64,000 nt of DNA from Aradus depressus (GCA_963662175.1 OY759217.1:6078562-6142561); one strand, 5' to 3'. Shown: positions 9,620 through 18,517, counted from the stretch's first letter. The notes: generated by a model from the sequence alone, not told the origin. Numbers and translations: made by a program.

Positions 9620-10012
9620 AAGTGCCTTTCTGTGTCTGTGAACACGATAGATCCAGATAGAATGAATGTATCGACACGAAACTTAATATGTAAATCCAGA
9701 ACTCTCCAGAACGACGATATCAGATATCGTCGTTCTGGAGAGTTCTGGATTTACATCTTAGATCTATTCCAGATTTACATCTTATATATAGATTCTATCG
9801 TTTTTCAGCCAAATGGACCAAAGGAAAGGGAAGATTAGGGGGGAGGTTTAACATAAAAACTCTAAGAACTCCTGATAGAATGAATATGTAAAATTTCAGC
9901 GATATCGGCTGAAGGGATGGGGGAGTTCAGGGGAGGGGATCAATTCAAAAACCCGAATAACTGCCCATGTAATGATTTTATCGACATAAAATGTAGTATG
10001 AAGATTTAAGAG
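9620..10012 (+). repeat. Family A copies, about 2.5 diverged units
   Basis: GTGTCTGTGAACACGATAGA, then GATAGAATGAATGTATCGAC, starts the block as in the array at 11120. Later anchors are AACATAAAAACTCTAAGAACTC and ATGATTTTATCGACATAAAA. The unit is interrupted by the palindrome at 9688-9756. The array ends at an 18-base C-run. Confidence 0.8.
9688..9756 (+). repeat. Perfect palindrome, 34-bp arms around one base
   Basis: Left arm 9688-9721 (ATGTAAATCCAGAACTCTCC and onward) is the exact reverse complement of right arm 9723-9756, with a single A at 9722 between them. The arms are family A unit sequence, so a unit was copied inverted onto itself. Perfect arms imply a very recent event or ongoing correction. 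Confidence 0.97.
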
Positions 10013-10030
10013 CCCCCCCCCCCCCCCCCC
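10013..10030 (+). repeat. Poly(C) tract, 18 bases
   Basis: An uninterrupted run of 18 C residues follows TTTAAGAG at the end of family A sequence. Compare the runs at 4330 and 26783. Confidence 0.95.
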
Positions 10031-10143
10031 TCCTATGTAAGTCAACTGTTGAATATTAATATATAATAATTCTTTTTGAAAAAAAATATAACTCATGAAG
10101 GAATCAATTTCTTTAATCACCTTTCCCACACATCTTGAAAGCA

Positions 10144-10445
10144 ATAGAGTTAGTTAGTTATTATGACTCATGCCCGGGCTTTAACTACGAGGTCCTATCG
10201 CCTAACTACCAGAGCGCTCTTTCCTTACTCTGGTAGTCCTAAATATTGCCTACCCTAAATTTTTTATTCACCTAGGGCAGAGGTCTTTAACGAGTACCTG
10301 AAATCGCACACGCACGTGACCATCGCTTAACGTCCCATCCGAAGGATGGCGTGCTTAAGTTTATTTTATCTCCCAGACAATGGGTTTCGAACCCACGATC
10401 TTGAGCTCAGAAGGCAAGCACGCGTACCACTGAGCTACCGGCGCC
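10144..10445 (-). mobile_element. tRNA-derived SINE, apparently full length, with target-site duplication
   Basis: On the minus strand the element starts GGGCGCCGGTAGCTCAGTGG (A box) and carries GTGGGTTCGAAACCC (B box) about 45 bases later, which is a tRNA-like head occupying 10364-10445. A central part with GATGGGACGTTAAGCGATGG lies at about 10316-10345, and the element ends in an ATAACTAACTAAC-type tail. CTTGAAAGCA flanks it on both sides (10134-10143 and 10446-10455), a 10-bp target-site duplication. SINEs are non-coding and are moved by a partner LINE. A fragment like the central part recurs at about 25428-25460. Near the tail, CTACCAGAG/CTCTGGTAG at 10206-10236 can form a 9-bp hairpin. 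Confidence 0.8.
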
Positions 10446-10455
10446 CTTGAAAGCA

Positions 10456-11100
10456 CTATATTCAATCAAACAATTTAAAATTCAATTAAAACCCTCTCTT
10501 CTGAAGCATTATTCAAAAAGATTTTTAAAAAAGAACTAAAACTTTAATTTTTACTTTCTTGACAGAGGTCCTCAAATATTCAATAAGATCCATCATAATT
10601 AATTTATGTTTAATATTTTTATTATTTTCATTAATTGTATTAGTTACTTATTATTTACTTTATTTAATTTATTTGTTCATAAACATGATTTTTCATTCTA
10701 TTTGTCGTTCATTGTGATTCGAGGAGGGGCTTATAAACGCCCAAACATCTTCATATAAGAAAACTTATCGGTTCAGTGGAAGTACATGCCTATGATTCAA
10801 CATTATTATTATTATTAGTTTTCCTGCTAGTTTGATAAATTGTGAGTGTTGCAGTTCGGAGTCAGTGTGTTATGAGAGTGCAGTCACTGAGAAGTTAATG
10901 CCGCCATGATGAATGGGATACATTTGTATCCATTTGACGGCTTCCCTTCTGCTGTTATTAGTCCAATGTATTCCTGAACCAACCCCGATAGAAACCATCT
11001 TGTCTATTCGTCTGAATTAGTGACCATTTTGTCAGATTCTCTCTCTCATATTGACCGACCTGGTTTGTTTACTTCCCCATCAATACGATGTATAGTCGAA
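10456..11100. other. AT-rich sequence; possible decayed relative of the hammerhead site
   Basis: No gene is seen. At 10720-10762 the order CATTGTGATTCGAGGAGGGG, CTTATAAAC, GCCCAAACATC resembles 7795-7841, with a GGGC/GCCC stem in place of stem II but without an intact CTGATGA. A short (ATT)n run lies near 10802. Confidence 0.35.
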
Positions 11101-11119
11101 GTTATGTAATCGGTAAATG

Positions 11120-11541
11120 TCTGTTTGTCTGTGTATGTGAACATGATAGCTCCTGATAGGCCGAATGTATCGACATGAAATTTTATGTGTATACAAAACC
11201 CTCTAAAGACGACACCTGTTGACTTTCAAGTAAATTGGTCAAAGGAAGGGAGAGGGATTAGGGCGGAGGCTTAACACAAAAACTCTAATAACTGCCAATA
11301 GAATGAATGTATCGACATGAAATTTTATGTGTATACAGAACCCTCTAAAGGGGGGCCATGGTGGCCGTGCGGGCTAGAGCGTAGGGCTTTGGTCGCATGG
11401 TCTCACCATGGTTTGCGGGTTCGAATCCCGTCCGGGAGTGAGTTTTATTTCGTAGATAGAACTCCCTCCCGGGGCCATGGATGTCTTAAATAATATTATA
11501 TATAACACATTGACATGGCTAATATGCACCGTACATAAAGC

Positions 11542-11610
<69 letters not shown>

Positions 11611-11960
11611 CTAAAGACGACACCTGTTGACTTTCAAGTAAATTGGTCAAAGGGAAGGGAGAGGGATTAGGGCGGAGGCTTAACACAAAAACTCTAATAA
11701 CTGCCAATAGAATGAATGTATCGACATGAAATTTTATGTGTTTACAGAACCCTCTAAAGACGACACGTGTTGACTTTCAAGTAAATTGGTCAAAGGGAAG
11801 ATGGGGGATTAGGGCGGAGGCTTAACACAAAAACTCTAATAACTGCCAATAGAATGAATGTATCGACATGAAATTTTATATGTCTGACCAAAACTAAAAC
11901 CCTTATAAGGACAACACCTATCTACTTTCACCGAAATAGGCCAAAGGGGATTAGGAATTA
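11120..11960 (+). repeat. Family A reference array, 142-143-bp units, split by a SINE
   Basis: GAATGTATCGACATGAAATT recurs at 11163, 11305, 11714 and 11857. Removing the SINE and one target-site copy between 11305 and 11714 (266 bp) gives spacings of 142, 143 and 143 bp. Units share CCCTCTAAAGACGACACCTG, TTGACTTTCAAGTAAATTGG, a GGGATTAGGGCGGAGGCTTA block and CACAAAAACTCTAATAACTG. This is the least diverged copy of the family, so it is the best source for a consensus. Confidence 0.9.
11351..11607 (+). mobile_element. tRNA-Leu-like SINE with 65-base poly(A) tail and 9-bp target duplication
   Basis: The element begins GGGGGCCATGGTGGCCGTGC (A box region). It has an ATGG-TCTCA-CCAT hairpin in the place of a long variable arm and a B box GCGGGTTCGAATCCCG, which together suggest a class II tRNA such as tRNA-Leu as the source. 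The body is 192 bp and is followed by A at 11543-11607. CCTCTAAAG at 11342-11350 and 11608-11616 is the target-site duplication, and it sits inside a family A unit whose uninterrupted form is visible at 11190. The clean tail and duplication suggest a young insertion. The minus-strand frame encoding poly-Phe here is just the tail. Confidence 0.9.
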
Positions 11961-12339
11961 AGGAAATGTCTTAAGAGGGATGAGAGGGGCCATAACCCCA
12001 ATAGCTACCGATGTATTAGTTATAGTATATATACGGTTTTTTGCACCTATTTGTTCAGAGATACGTCCTTAAAACGGTAAACTAACTTTACTTTTCGTTA
12101 GCTCTACCGATTTATTTATTATTCTGATCTCTTTTTGACGGTCGTCTGTATTCATGGGGATAGTAAACGTTCTATGGAACAAGCAATAAAACGCTGCATG
12201 TTTCTAACTATTGGGGAAGTTTGTTGAAGCATGAATAGATTTGTATATTATACATATGTTATAAAATCAGTCTCAGTTTAGAAATGTAAAATAAAGTAAA
12301 ATATGATGTGCTATTTTGGCGTACTAATTTCTTAACAAT
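11961..12339. other. Unassigned; may include a decayed 5' LTR
   Basis: It precedes the gypsy-type gag remnant and contains AATAAA near 12187, as an LTR would. No second LTR is visible in the window to compare, so the assignment is inference from position only. Confidence 0.25.
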
Positions 12340-12353
12340 TGGCGAACGAGGAA
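12340..12353 (+). promoter_or_regulatory. Possible primer-binding site of the gypsy-type element
   Basis: TGGCGAACGAGGA follows TTAACAAT, about 80 bp upstream of gag sequence. A TGGCG-type start just after an LTR end is usual for Ty3/gypsy primer-binding sites. The matching tRNA was not checked. Confidence 0.3.
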
Positions 12354-12435
12354 AAAATTTAAATTTGTGCCGGGAGATTGGAAACATTTAATAAAAATAC
12401 TGACGATATTGAGGAGTATTTAGAAATCGTAGAAA

Positions 12436-13062
12436 ATGTTTTTGTTGGGAACGATATTCGGAAAGAAAAAAATGATTCCAATTCTGCTGGGAAGCATTGG
12501 GAAGGAAACGTATTCGTGGCTCAGGGCATCATGTGAGCCTGTCAAACCCGCTAGTACGGACTACAGCAAGTTGGTGAGGCTACTAATAAATCAGTTTCGT
12601 CCTAAAACTGTGGAAATTGCGGAGCGTTTCAGAATGCGTCAGTGTAAGCAGGATGTGGGTGAGTCCGTTAATACCTTTTATTACAGACTCAAAAGTAAAT
12701 CACGTTACTACAACTACGGGGACTATTTGGATGTGACACTGAGGGACCTTCTGGTAATAGGGTTAAATTCGGTGAACATTCAGTCCAGGCTGTTGACCGA
12801 ACCTGATTTAACCTTGCAGAAAGCTCTGGTCACAGCCACGTCCTTAGAGTCCGCCCTGGAGGAAGCTTTGGTGTTGAAGAACAATGAGGTGAGTGGACTA
12901 CATGCATTACGCAAAGGTACTCTAGATAAGAAAGGTAGCGGATATAAGGACAGCAAAGCTAATTTAGTTTGTTATTGTTGCGGAAAAAAGGGACATATCA
13001 AGATGGATTGTCAATATAAAAATAGTAAATGCAGTAAAGGGACATCTTCGCAAAGTTTGTAG
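12436..13062 (+). pseudogene. Ty3/gypsy-type Gag remnant with CCHC zinc knuckle
   Basis: Gag packages element RNA in particles. The 208-codon frame has the usual gag core (IPILLGSIGKETYSWL early, ERFRMRQCKQDVGESV near residues 65-80, a DLTLQKALVTA block near 130) and ends with a zinc knuckle CYCCGKKGHIKMDC (from about residue 179) fitting C-x2-C-x4-H-x4-C. Upstream gag coding (about 12375-12460) lies in another frame. The break is in the A-rich run at 12463-12475, so ATG 12436 is not the native start. Protease sequence follows at 13130. The element is broken by the Jockey LINE near 13472. Family known, lineage within Ty3/gypsy inferred. Confidence 0.8.
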
Positions 13063-13129
13063 AGCCAAAATTAGAGTGAATGAGGTAAGTGTGGAGTCAA
13101 GTGACAGTGACCACACGGATAATGAGGTG

Positions 13130-13472
13130 TGTATGACATAGAGGTGGACACCGGGGCGGCCCTGAATGAGATGAGTGTAGGCGAGGCCAAGAAGCTGATG
13201 AAGGTAGACAGGCTGTCACTGAAGCCAACCTCGGTCACTTTAAGGACTACACTGGGAAAACTATAGTACCGGAAGGCAAACTTAAGGTAGATCTGGTCTA
13301 TAAGGGGCTATCTTATAGTAGATATTTTTATGTTTGCCCGCACAAGAGTAAAGCACTCTTAGGAAGGGACTTTATTCGTAAGCTCCCTATACAATGGAAC
13401 GAAATCAACACAATTGATTTCAGGGACTACTTAAGTATTGAAGTACTTATGAAGAAACTTTCAAAGGTTTTT
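13130..13472 (+). pseudogene. Retropepsin-like protease remnant of the gypsy-type element
   Basis: The active-site motif DTGAA is read at about 13145-13159, followed after a frameshift (near 13262) by a segment ending KALLGRDFIRKLPIQW, the usual LLGRD flap-end motif of LTR-retroelement aspartic proteases. At least two frame changes and in-frame stops show it is dead. Sequence like the start of the reverse transcriptase linker (KKLSKVF) follows and stops at about 13472, where Jockey sequence begins. No gypsy reverse transcriptase or integrase is present in the window. Confidence 0.75.
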
Positions 13473-13479
13473 GTTGTTT

Positions 13480-13730
13480 CTGTCCTCCCCAAAATGCAAT
13501 GTCTCCTGACCAGTTCCAGGCATTTTTCCGAACCCTCGGCCCACGATTCCTATCTGGTGGTGACTACAATGCGAAACATCCTCAGTGGGGCAGTAGAGTG
13601 GCTAATTCGATAGGCTAAGTCCTCAACCGAGTCCTGTCCTCCAGTAATTATGATTACTTCTCTCCTGATCCTAACAAACTCCTAGACCTGTTGGATTTCT
13701 TCGTCTCCTGCGGCCTGGGCGCGCTTCACT
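13480..13730 (+). pseudogene. Jockey endonuclease fragment (GGDYNAKH motif)
   Basis: The frame reads PDQFQAFFRTLG, then GGDYNAKHPQWGSRVAN, a stop, and VLNRVLSSSNYDYFSPDPNK to LLDLLDFFVS. GGDxNAKHxxWGSR is the signature of the AP-type endonuclease of Jockey-clade ORF2, which nicks the target to prime insertion. The N-terminal catalytic part is absent and a TAA interrupts the frame near 13616. Confidence 0.85.
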
Positions 13731-13740
13731 CGAATATTTT

Positions 13741-14471
13741 CCTCTTCGATGGACGTGGCTCAGGCTTTCGGCCGGGTGCCAAACCCTGGACTGCTCTTCA
13801 AGCTGAAGAGACTCCTTCCCCACACTTATTACCTCATCCTCAGGTCCTACCTTTCTAACCGCTTCTTCGAAGTGCGACAGGGTAATGAGTACTCCGACTA
13901 CGTGCTTGTTGAGGTTGGGGTTCCCCAAGGAAGGGTTCTCGGTCCCATCCTCTGTACAGTTTACACCGCTGATATTCATACCAATCCTAACACACTCCTA
14001 GCAACCTTTGCCGACGATACAGCTATCCTTGCTTCCAACCAAGATCCTACCATAGCCTCCCAAAATCTCCAGCAGCATCTTCTCCACATAGAGGATTGGT
14101 GTCGGCAGTGGCGTGTGAAAAGTAGTAGCCATGTTACCTTCACTCTGAGACGCCAATCCTGTCCTCCGATTTCCTTCAATAACGTTCCAATCCCTGCCGC
14201 CAAGTCCGCTACATAGGGTCTACCTATACCGACGACTGACATGGAACCCCCACACACGATTAAAACGACAGGAGCTGAACAGACGGTTTGGCCTGCTCTA
14301 CCGGCTGTTCAGCAGACAATCTAGACTTTCTATTGAAAACAAACTGACCCTTTACAAGACTATAATAAGACCTATACGGACATGCGAACTAAAACTATGT
14401 GGCTGTGCTAAGCCCTCCAATATCAAGCGTATACAGTCCTTCCAATCCAAGATCCTAAGAACAATAGCCTA
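13741..14471 (+). pseudogene. Jockey reverse transcriptase fragment (FADD)
   Basis: The open part (13749-14216, 155 codons) contains MDVAQAFGRV (first catalytic Asp block), GVPQGRVLGPIL, and the catalytic FADDTAILA at about 14007. After a frame change near 14210 the text continues with RRLTWNPHT-like, ENKLTLYKTIIRP and FQSKILRTIA segments typical of the RT thumb, with stops in between. It breaks at about 14471 where the DNA transposon starts. The ATG at 13749 is internal and not a true start. Confidence 0.85.
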
Positions 14472-15299
14472 GTTGATAATTTTTGAGGAACTGGTTGATA
14501 TATTACCTTAACGTCTATTTTACCCAAAATATAAATATTTCAACAAAAAACAAACATTTACATTATGTATTTTGCATTTTGTATACCCATTTTAATTTTC
14601 CAGCCAAAACGCGCCAAACTGTCATGGCATCTTAATTGACGTCACGCCTTGCGAAACAAACAGCTGTGTGGTTGAGTGTTTAACAAGTGTTTGGAATATT
14701 ACTCTATTATAATGAATTCCAAGTTTTACAAGTACTGTGTAGCGCCTCAATGTAAAATTACAACAATTAAAACACAAAAGAAATTGTTTATTTATGATCT
14801 ACATTGGTGTTCCCGAAAATTGTTTCTACCTTATTGACATAATAAAGAATGAAATCAATATTCCTGAACATAATTTATTACTTTGTTTAAAAAAAGTCAG
14901 ATTGGATAGTAAATTTCAATTACTTTTCTATGACTCCATCCTATGCTAGCAAAATATTTTTGAAAAATATACCTATAATAGCCAGTGCAGTTGCGTCCTT
15001 TTATTGTAATGTTAGATAGTCAAATGACTAAAAAGATGCTGCCTACGTTTAATTGTATTAACACATCAAAAATCAATGAAAAAGAATATTTTAGGGCATG
15101 AAATTAGCGAACCACAATGAACCGCCTATACAACAAAATTGGGTTTAGCAAGGCGTGACGTCACGCGCTCTGATTGGTGTTTCATGTCACGTGACAATTG
15201 GGTTTATTTTAACGCATTTATTTCAAAAAAATATTGAATAATCTTTTTTTATTTAATAAATACAATTATTTTTCGATATCTCCAGACCTTGACCAACTA
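14472..15299 (+). mobile_element. Decayed THAP-domain DNA transposon inserted in the Jockey LINE
   Basis: The insert separates two consecutive parts of the LINE RT. It holds a THAP-like zinc-finger start (14712-14837), helix-turn-helix-like transposase fragments (about 14800-15060), and an inverted pair TGACGTCACGCCTTGC (14637-14652) and GCAAGGCGTGACGTCA (15149-15164). The outer ends TAGTTG and CAACTA are a possible short terminal repeat with TA target duplication. A THAP plus DDE_Tnp_4-like order suggests an ISL2EU- or Harbinger-like element; P element is the alternative. Exact right boundary is uncertain (15299-15345). Confidence 0.6.
14712..14837 (+). pseudogene. THAP zinc-finger fragment of a transposase
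   Basis: The 41-codon frame reads KYCVAPQC (C-x4-C), then ITTIKTQKKLF, which matches the N-terminal half of THAP domains, DNA-binding fingers of transposases that recognise subterminal repeats. The second half is lost to a frameshift: in another frame VPENCFYLIDIIKNEINIPE continues, followed by LLLCLKKVRLDSKFQLL and ASKIFLKNIPIIASAVASF, which look like a transposase helix-turn-helix (HTH_Tnp_4 type) reaching to about 15000. It is a dead gene. Confidence 0.6.
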
Positions 15300-15351
15300 T
15301 ACAAAACAAAAATCTATCAGATTTTTCCTTACTGTCATCTACCCTATTGTC

Positions 15352-15561
15352 GATGCACCCTTCTATGTGTCCAACCTTACCCTCCATAATGACCTTAAAA
15401 TCCCTTATGTTATTGACCTCATCAAGTCCCGCTTCTCCAAATTCCACTCTAACCTTTCTTCCCATGTCAATCCCGTCGCTCGACACTTGTCCTCCCGCTC
15501 CCACCCAGATAATCCCTCCAGAAGGCTGAGGCGGTGCTGGCCGAGAAACCTGCTAGCTTAA
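15352..15561 (+). pseudogene. Jockey ORF2 C-terminal domain fragment
   Basis: The frame reads DAPFYVSNLTLHNDLKIP, then a helical stretch with FSKFHSNLSSHVNPVARHLS, ending RRLRRCWPRNLL and a stop. APxYVSNxTLHxDLxIP followed by HxNPLxxxL is the conserved end of Jockey-clade ORF2. It directly continues the RT fragment interrupted at 14471. The following 340 bp to the poly(A) at 15903 is the LINE 3' UTR, with no other feature. Confidence 0.85.
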
Positions 15562-15921
15562 GATAGCATATATAACTGGGAGTGCTGGTAGTGATCAGCT
15601 TCTCCCCTCGTGAACTCGTACTTTCAGCTCTTCTTTCCTTCGTGATCTACCTCCAGCGTAGAACAAGATGGCGGGGGATCACTCAGCCCCCTATGGCCTT
15701 CCCTGCCTCCCTTAAGTTGGAGGTTTTGTACCTATTTTGTACCTACTTTATTTATTTATTTTTGTATATATTTGCTATTATTTTGTACATATTCATTTCT
15801 TTCCACATATTCCTATATTTTGTATTACCTGTATACATGGATTCTTATAGTCAGCATTTCTACTTATTGTTTCTGTACATATTGTAGGATAAATAAAACA
15901 TTAAAAAAAAAAAAAAAAAAA

Positions 15922-16090
15922 CTTGTTTGTTGGTGTCGAATAAAATACAAATATCGTCGACATAACGACATCAGAAGAGAATATTATTTTTTACGGACTA
16001 TATTCAAATGCTCAAAAAATTAGTTTACTTGTCTGTTGGTGTTATTGAATAAAATACAAATTTCGTCGACATAACGATATCAGAAAATAA
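15922..16090 (-). repeat. 105-bp tandem duplication inside the Penelope-like RT
   Basis: ACTTGTTTGTTGGTGT at 15922 and ACTTGTCTGTTGGTGT at 16027 start two copies, which share GAATAAAATACAAAT and TCGTCGACATAACGA. The second copy ends in the RT body. Confidence 0.85.
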
Positions 16091-16480
16091 TTTTTGATTT
16101 TAGTGTTGCGGTTTTTATGATATTACTTCCAATATTATCCATAAATATCTAAGCTATTAGAGGGGGGAGACTAGAGCCCCTTGCAACACCGTCACTATGG
16201 TTAAAAATTCCCCATTAATTTTAAAAATAATTTAAAATAAAGTACAATTCCAGTGCTTCAATTAATTGAGGTTTTATCGGATAATGAGCTTATAGTAGGT
16301 ATTCTTTATTTTCCCCTTTAATAAATTAAGATATTCCTGTACCGGTATATTAGTAAATAAATTATTTACATGTAGGGACACTAATTTAGCTCCACTAGGT
16401 ACTTCGTAGTTACCAACTTTTTGGGTTAAATCTAACAAATTTATTGTCAGGAGATTGGATTTATCTATAAAAAACTTCAA
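15922..16480 (-). pseudogene. Penelope-like element reverse transcriptase fragment
   Basis: On the minus strand, in correct RT order, are LVSLHVNNLFTNIPVQEYL (about 16330-16400), DGVARGSSLPPLIA (about 16150-16195), then RYVDEI (about 16060) and RYVDDICILF (about 15950). LFTNIP and DGVAMGSPLSP are hallmarks of Penelope-like RTs and YVDD is the catalytic box. A 105-bp tandem duplication (anchors at 15922 and 16027) doubled the YVDD box, and one copy has Asp changed to Glu. Frameshifts and stops show a dead copy. The left side is cut off by the Jockey poly(A). Confidence 0.75.
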
Positions 16481-16613
16481 ACATAAAAAAAATTAAAAGC
16501 ATTACGTATGTGAATATTTAATGAAAATAGTTTAACAATTAGTAAAAACAAAAACATAGAAGAAGATATTAAATTCATGTGCTGTAATTGCACAAAAAAG
16601 ATGTATAATACAT

Positions 16614-16691
16614 AAATAAAATAAAGTAAAAAATAATACAGGATCGATAAAATTTATCGGTCCTGTATTATTTTTTTACTTTATTTTATTT
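16614..16691 (+). repeat. Near-perfect palindrome, arms about 38 bp
   Basis: AAATAAAATAAAGTAAAAAA on the left and its complement on the right pair across GATAAA-A-TTTATC at 16646-16658. Only one substitution (GATCC versus GGTCC) and one T-run length difference separate the arms. It would extrude as a long hairpin. It lies just outside recognisable Penelope sequence. Confidence 0.9.
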
Positions 16692-16799
16692 CTATTTAAT
16701 AGAAATAGCAATAACAATATAAATACGAACAATAGTATAATAGAAGAAGAACAAGACGGATGTAACTGTAAAGGACTTTTCTAAAGATATTATTTATTG

Positions 16800-17690
16800 A
16801 GTATCTGGATGGACACTTCCAGAGAGTAGCTGGCCCTGCCCAGGTACCTCAGCCTCTACTCTGCCAGGACAGGACAGACCCCCAGGAAGTGGAACGTGTC
16901 CTTCACAGCCCCCAGGTTATATAGGGAACAGATCTGGGCCTCCTCTCACCCGGGTCTGAAGTTCAGCCCCAACATCTCTCATGAACACAATGTGCATTAA
17001 CACCATCCCTTATGTAGTCCACGTCTCTGTTCAACCTGCTATAGAGAGTATGATAGACTATTTGGAGACATTCCACCTTCCAGTTATCCGGGTCTCTGTC
17101 ATGCATGCTGTACAGTTCCAGCCAAGAACCAGGAGATCTTCTTATGACGCGCGCTAGGATATATGAGGGGTATTCCAATACTTTAATTATGTATCTAAAG
17201 TGCATCTTCAGAGTATATCGAAATATTGAGTTTCTTCTTGTCTCCAAGTACAGTACATAATTCGGTGTATTCATGGGTAAGCGGAAGAGCCTTTTTTATG
17301 AATATGCGCTGTAGCGTTTCGACCTCATCATATTTCCTGTATGTAGTTTGGCAGATATATCCACAAGCGGGTTCTGGAATATTTTCCCCCAGACACTAGT
17401 CAGGCCTCTCCTCGTCACCTGGAGCTTGTCTTCGTGGTTCCTTCTAAAATTAAGTGTTGGAGTTCTCTAACCACCTCTGTAGGTTCATTTCTATAAAACC
17501 ATCTTTCGTTTCTTCCGAGTCTCCCTCTATCTTTCCTGAACACCATAACCTTAGACTTACTTAGTCTTTCTTCCAGATTGCTCAAAAGGCAGTAACTTTC
17601 TAGCTGATTGATCAGCCTTTAGAGCTCTTCCGGGCCCTTCGCCAACATCACAATGTCATCTCCGTATAGCAGTTTTATAATAAAATATGA
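16800..17690 (-). pseudogene. Non-LTR retrotransposon RT, C-terminal part, minus strand
   Basis: Read on the minus strand from 17690, LLYGDDIVMLAKGPEEL holds a variant catalytic box (YGDD). It is followed by INQLESYCLLSNLEERL, SKSKVMVFRKDRGRLGRN and ERWFYRNEPTEVV, then a broken region. Farther along (16963-17274) comes TPNYVLYLETRRNSIF with YTLKMHFRYIIKVLEYPS. This order (A/GDD box, KSKVMVF, LETG-like block, YIxKVL) is seen in many arthropod LINE ORF2 proteins. Several stops and frame changes make it a pseudogene. The clade cannot be fixed from this. Confidence 0.75.
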
Positions 17691-17699
17691 CTTTTACCT

Positions 17700-18214
17700 T
17701 ACTCCACAATGTCTATACGAAGATATCTCTTTTAAACGTAAAATGTATTTAGGCCCTGAAATAAAGTAGTTCCGATTTTCGTTATATTTCGACCAAAATC
17801 TAATCACAACTAATTTTGAACATGTGACAACTTCATATCAAAGTACAAGTTCAAATCACACACTCAGACCTCTTCGCAGAAATGGCAGGAGATATTGAAA
17901 TGTAAACATCCTTTGAAAGCTCGCTCTAGATTACAAAACTTCATTATCTCTAAAAATCTTGGATTTTTCTCCTGAAGAAATAAACCAAAAGATGAAATAA
18001 AAAGAACACGTCAGGAATTTTCCTATGAACACGTAAGCCACGAGAGATACAAAGGATCACGTCAACATATGTACGTGTATGAATGGATTAAACATTAAAT
18101 ACAATTTGCATTTTACTTTTTTTTATTTTATGTACAGAAAAATACATTTCAAAAAGGAAAAAAAAACTTAACCTAAGGAGTGAGTCAAGTTCCTTCTCTG
18201 AATTTGACAAGCCA
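17700..18214. other. Unassigned AT-rich sequence
   Basis: No recognisable coding, RNA or repeat feature is seen here. Confidence 0.4.
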
Positions 18215-18424
18215 CATTAGACTGAAAGGCACAGACCTCAAAAGACGATTTGGACAACTGAAATCATGGACGACGATCAGCATTATCCCTTGAGAACAAA
18301 CTTCACATATACAACACCATACTAAAACCCATCTGGACTTATGGTATCAGCCAAAAAATCAAATATACAATGCCTTCAGTCACTACAATCCATTATACTA
18401 CTTCACATTGCCGATGCGCCATTT
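18215..18424 (+). pseudogene. Second Jockey-type RT fragment
   Basis: In three successive frames the sequence reads LKGTDLKRRFGQLK, LENKLHIYNTILKPIWTYGI and SNIQCLQSLQSIILLHIADAPF. These match, in order, the thumb region of the Jockey RT at 14260-14471 plus the ADAPF junction of the C-terminal domain. The two copies are diverged, so this is an older insertion. No ends are visible. Confidence 0.75.
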
Positions 18425-18517
18425 TAAGTTTCCAATATTACATTGCATAAAATGACCTGTGACTTTTTTATTTTTCGCGCTTTTTTTAAAAATTATTTTC
18501 CTAACTTTACTTCAAAA

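Larger units (their letters stand above)
13472..15921 (+). mobile_element. Jockey-type LINE, internally deleted, with poly(A) end, carrying a DNA-transposon insert
   Basis: Endonuclease fragment (13480-13730), reverse transcriptase (13741-14471), C-terminal domain (15352-15561), 3' UTR and poly(A) (15903-15921) follow in element order. The endonuclease is joined directly to mid-RT, so about half of ORF2 is missing between 13730 and 13741. The RT and C-terminal parts are separated by a roughly 830-bp DNA transposon. AATAAA at 15892 precedes the 19-base A tail. The 5' end is truncated into gypsy protease sequence. Jockey LINEs replicate by target-primed reverse transcription; this copy cannot. 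Confidence 0.85.

Noticed and set aside
10364..10445. Functional tRNA gene on the minus strand
   Set aside because: A and B boxes are present, but the acceptor and D stems do not pair properly, and the sequence continues into a SINE body with target duplication.
11519..11707. Minus-strand frame with a long poly-Phe run
   Set aside because: It reads the poly(A) tail of the SINE backwards.
13671..14257. Minus-strand frames opposite the Jockey RT
   Set aside because: They are shadows of the plus-strand RT, which has clear catalytic motifs.
17308..17330. Second hammerhead (GATGAGGTCGAAACGC on the minus strand)
   Set aside because: It lies within LINE coding sequence, lacks CTGATGA and has no stem II of useful length.
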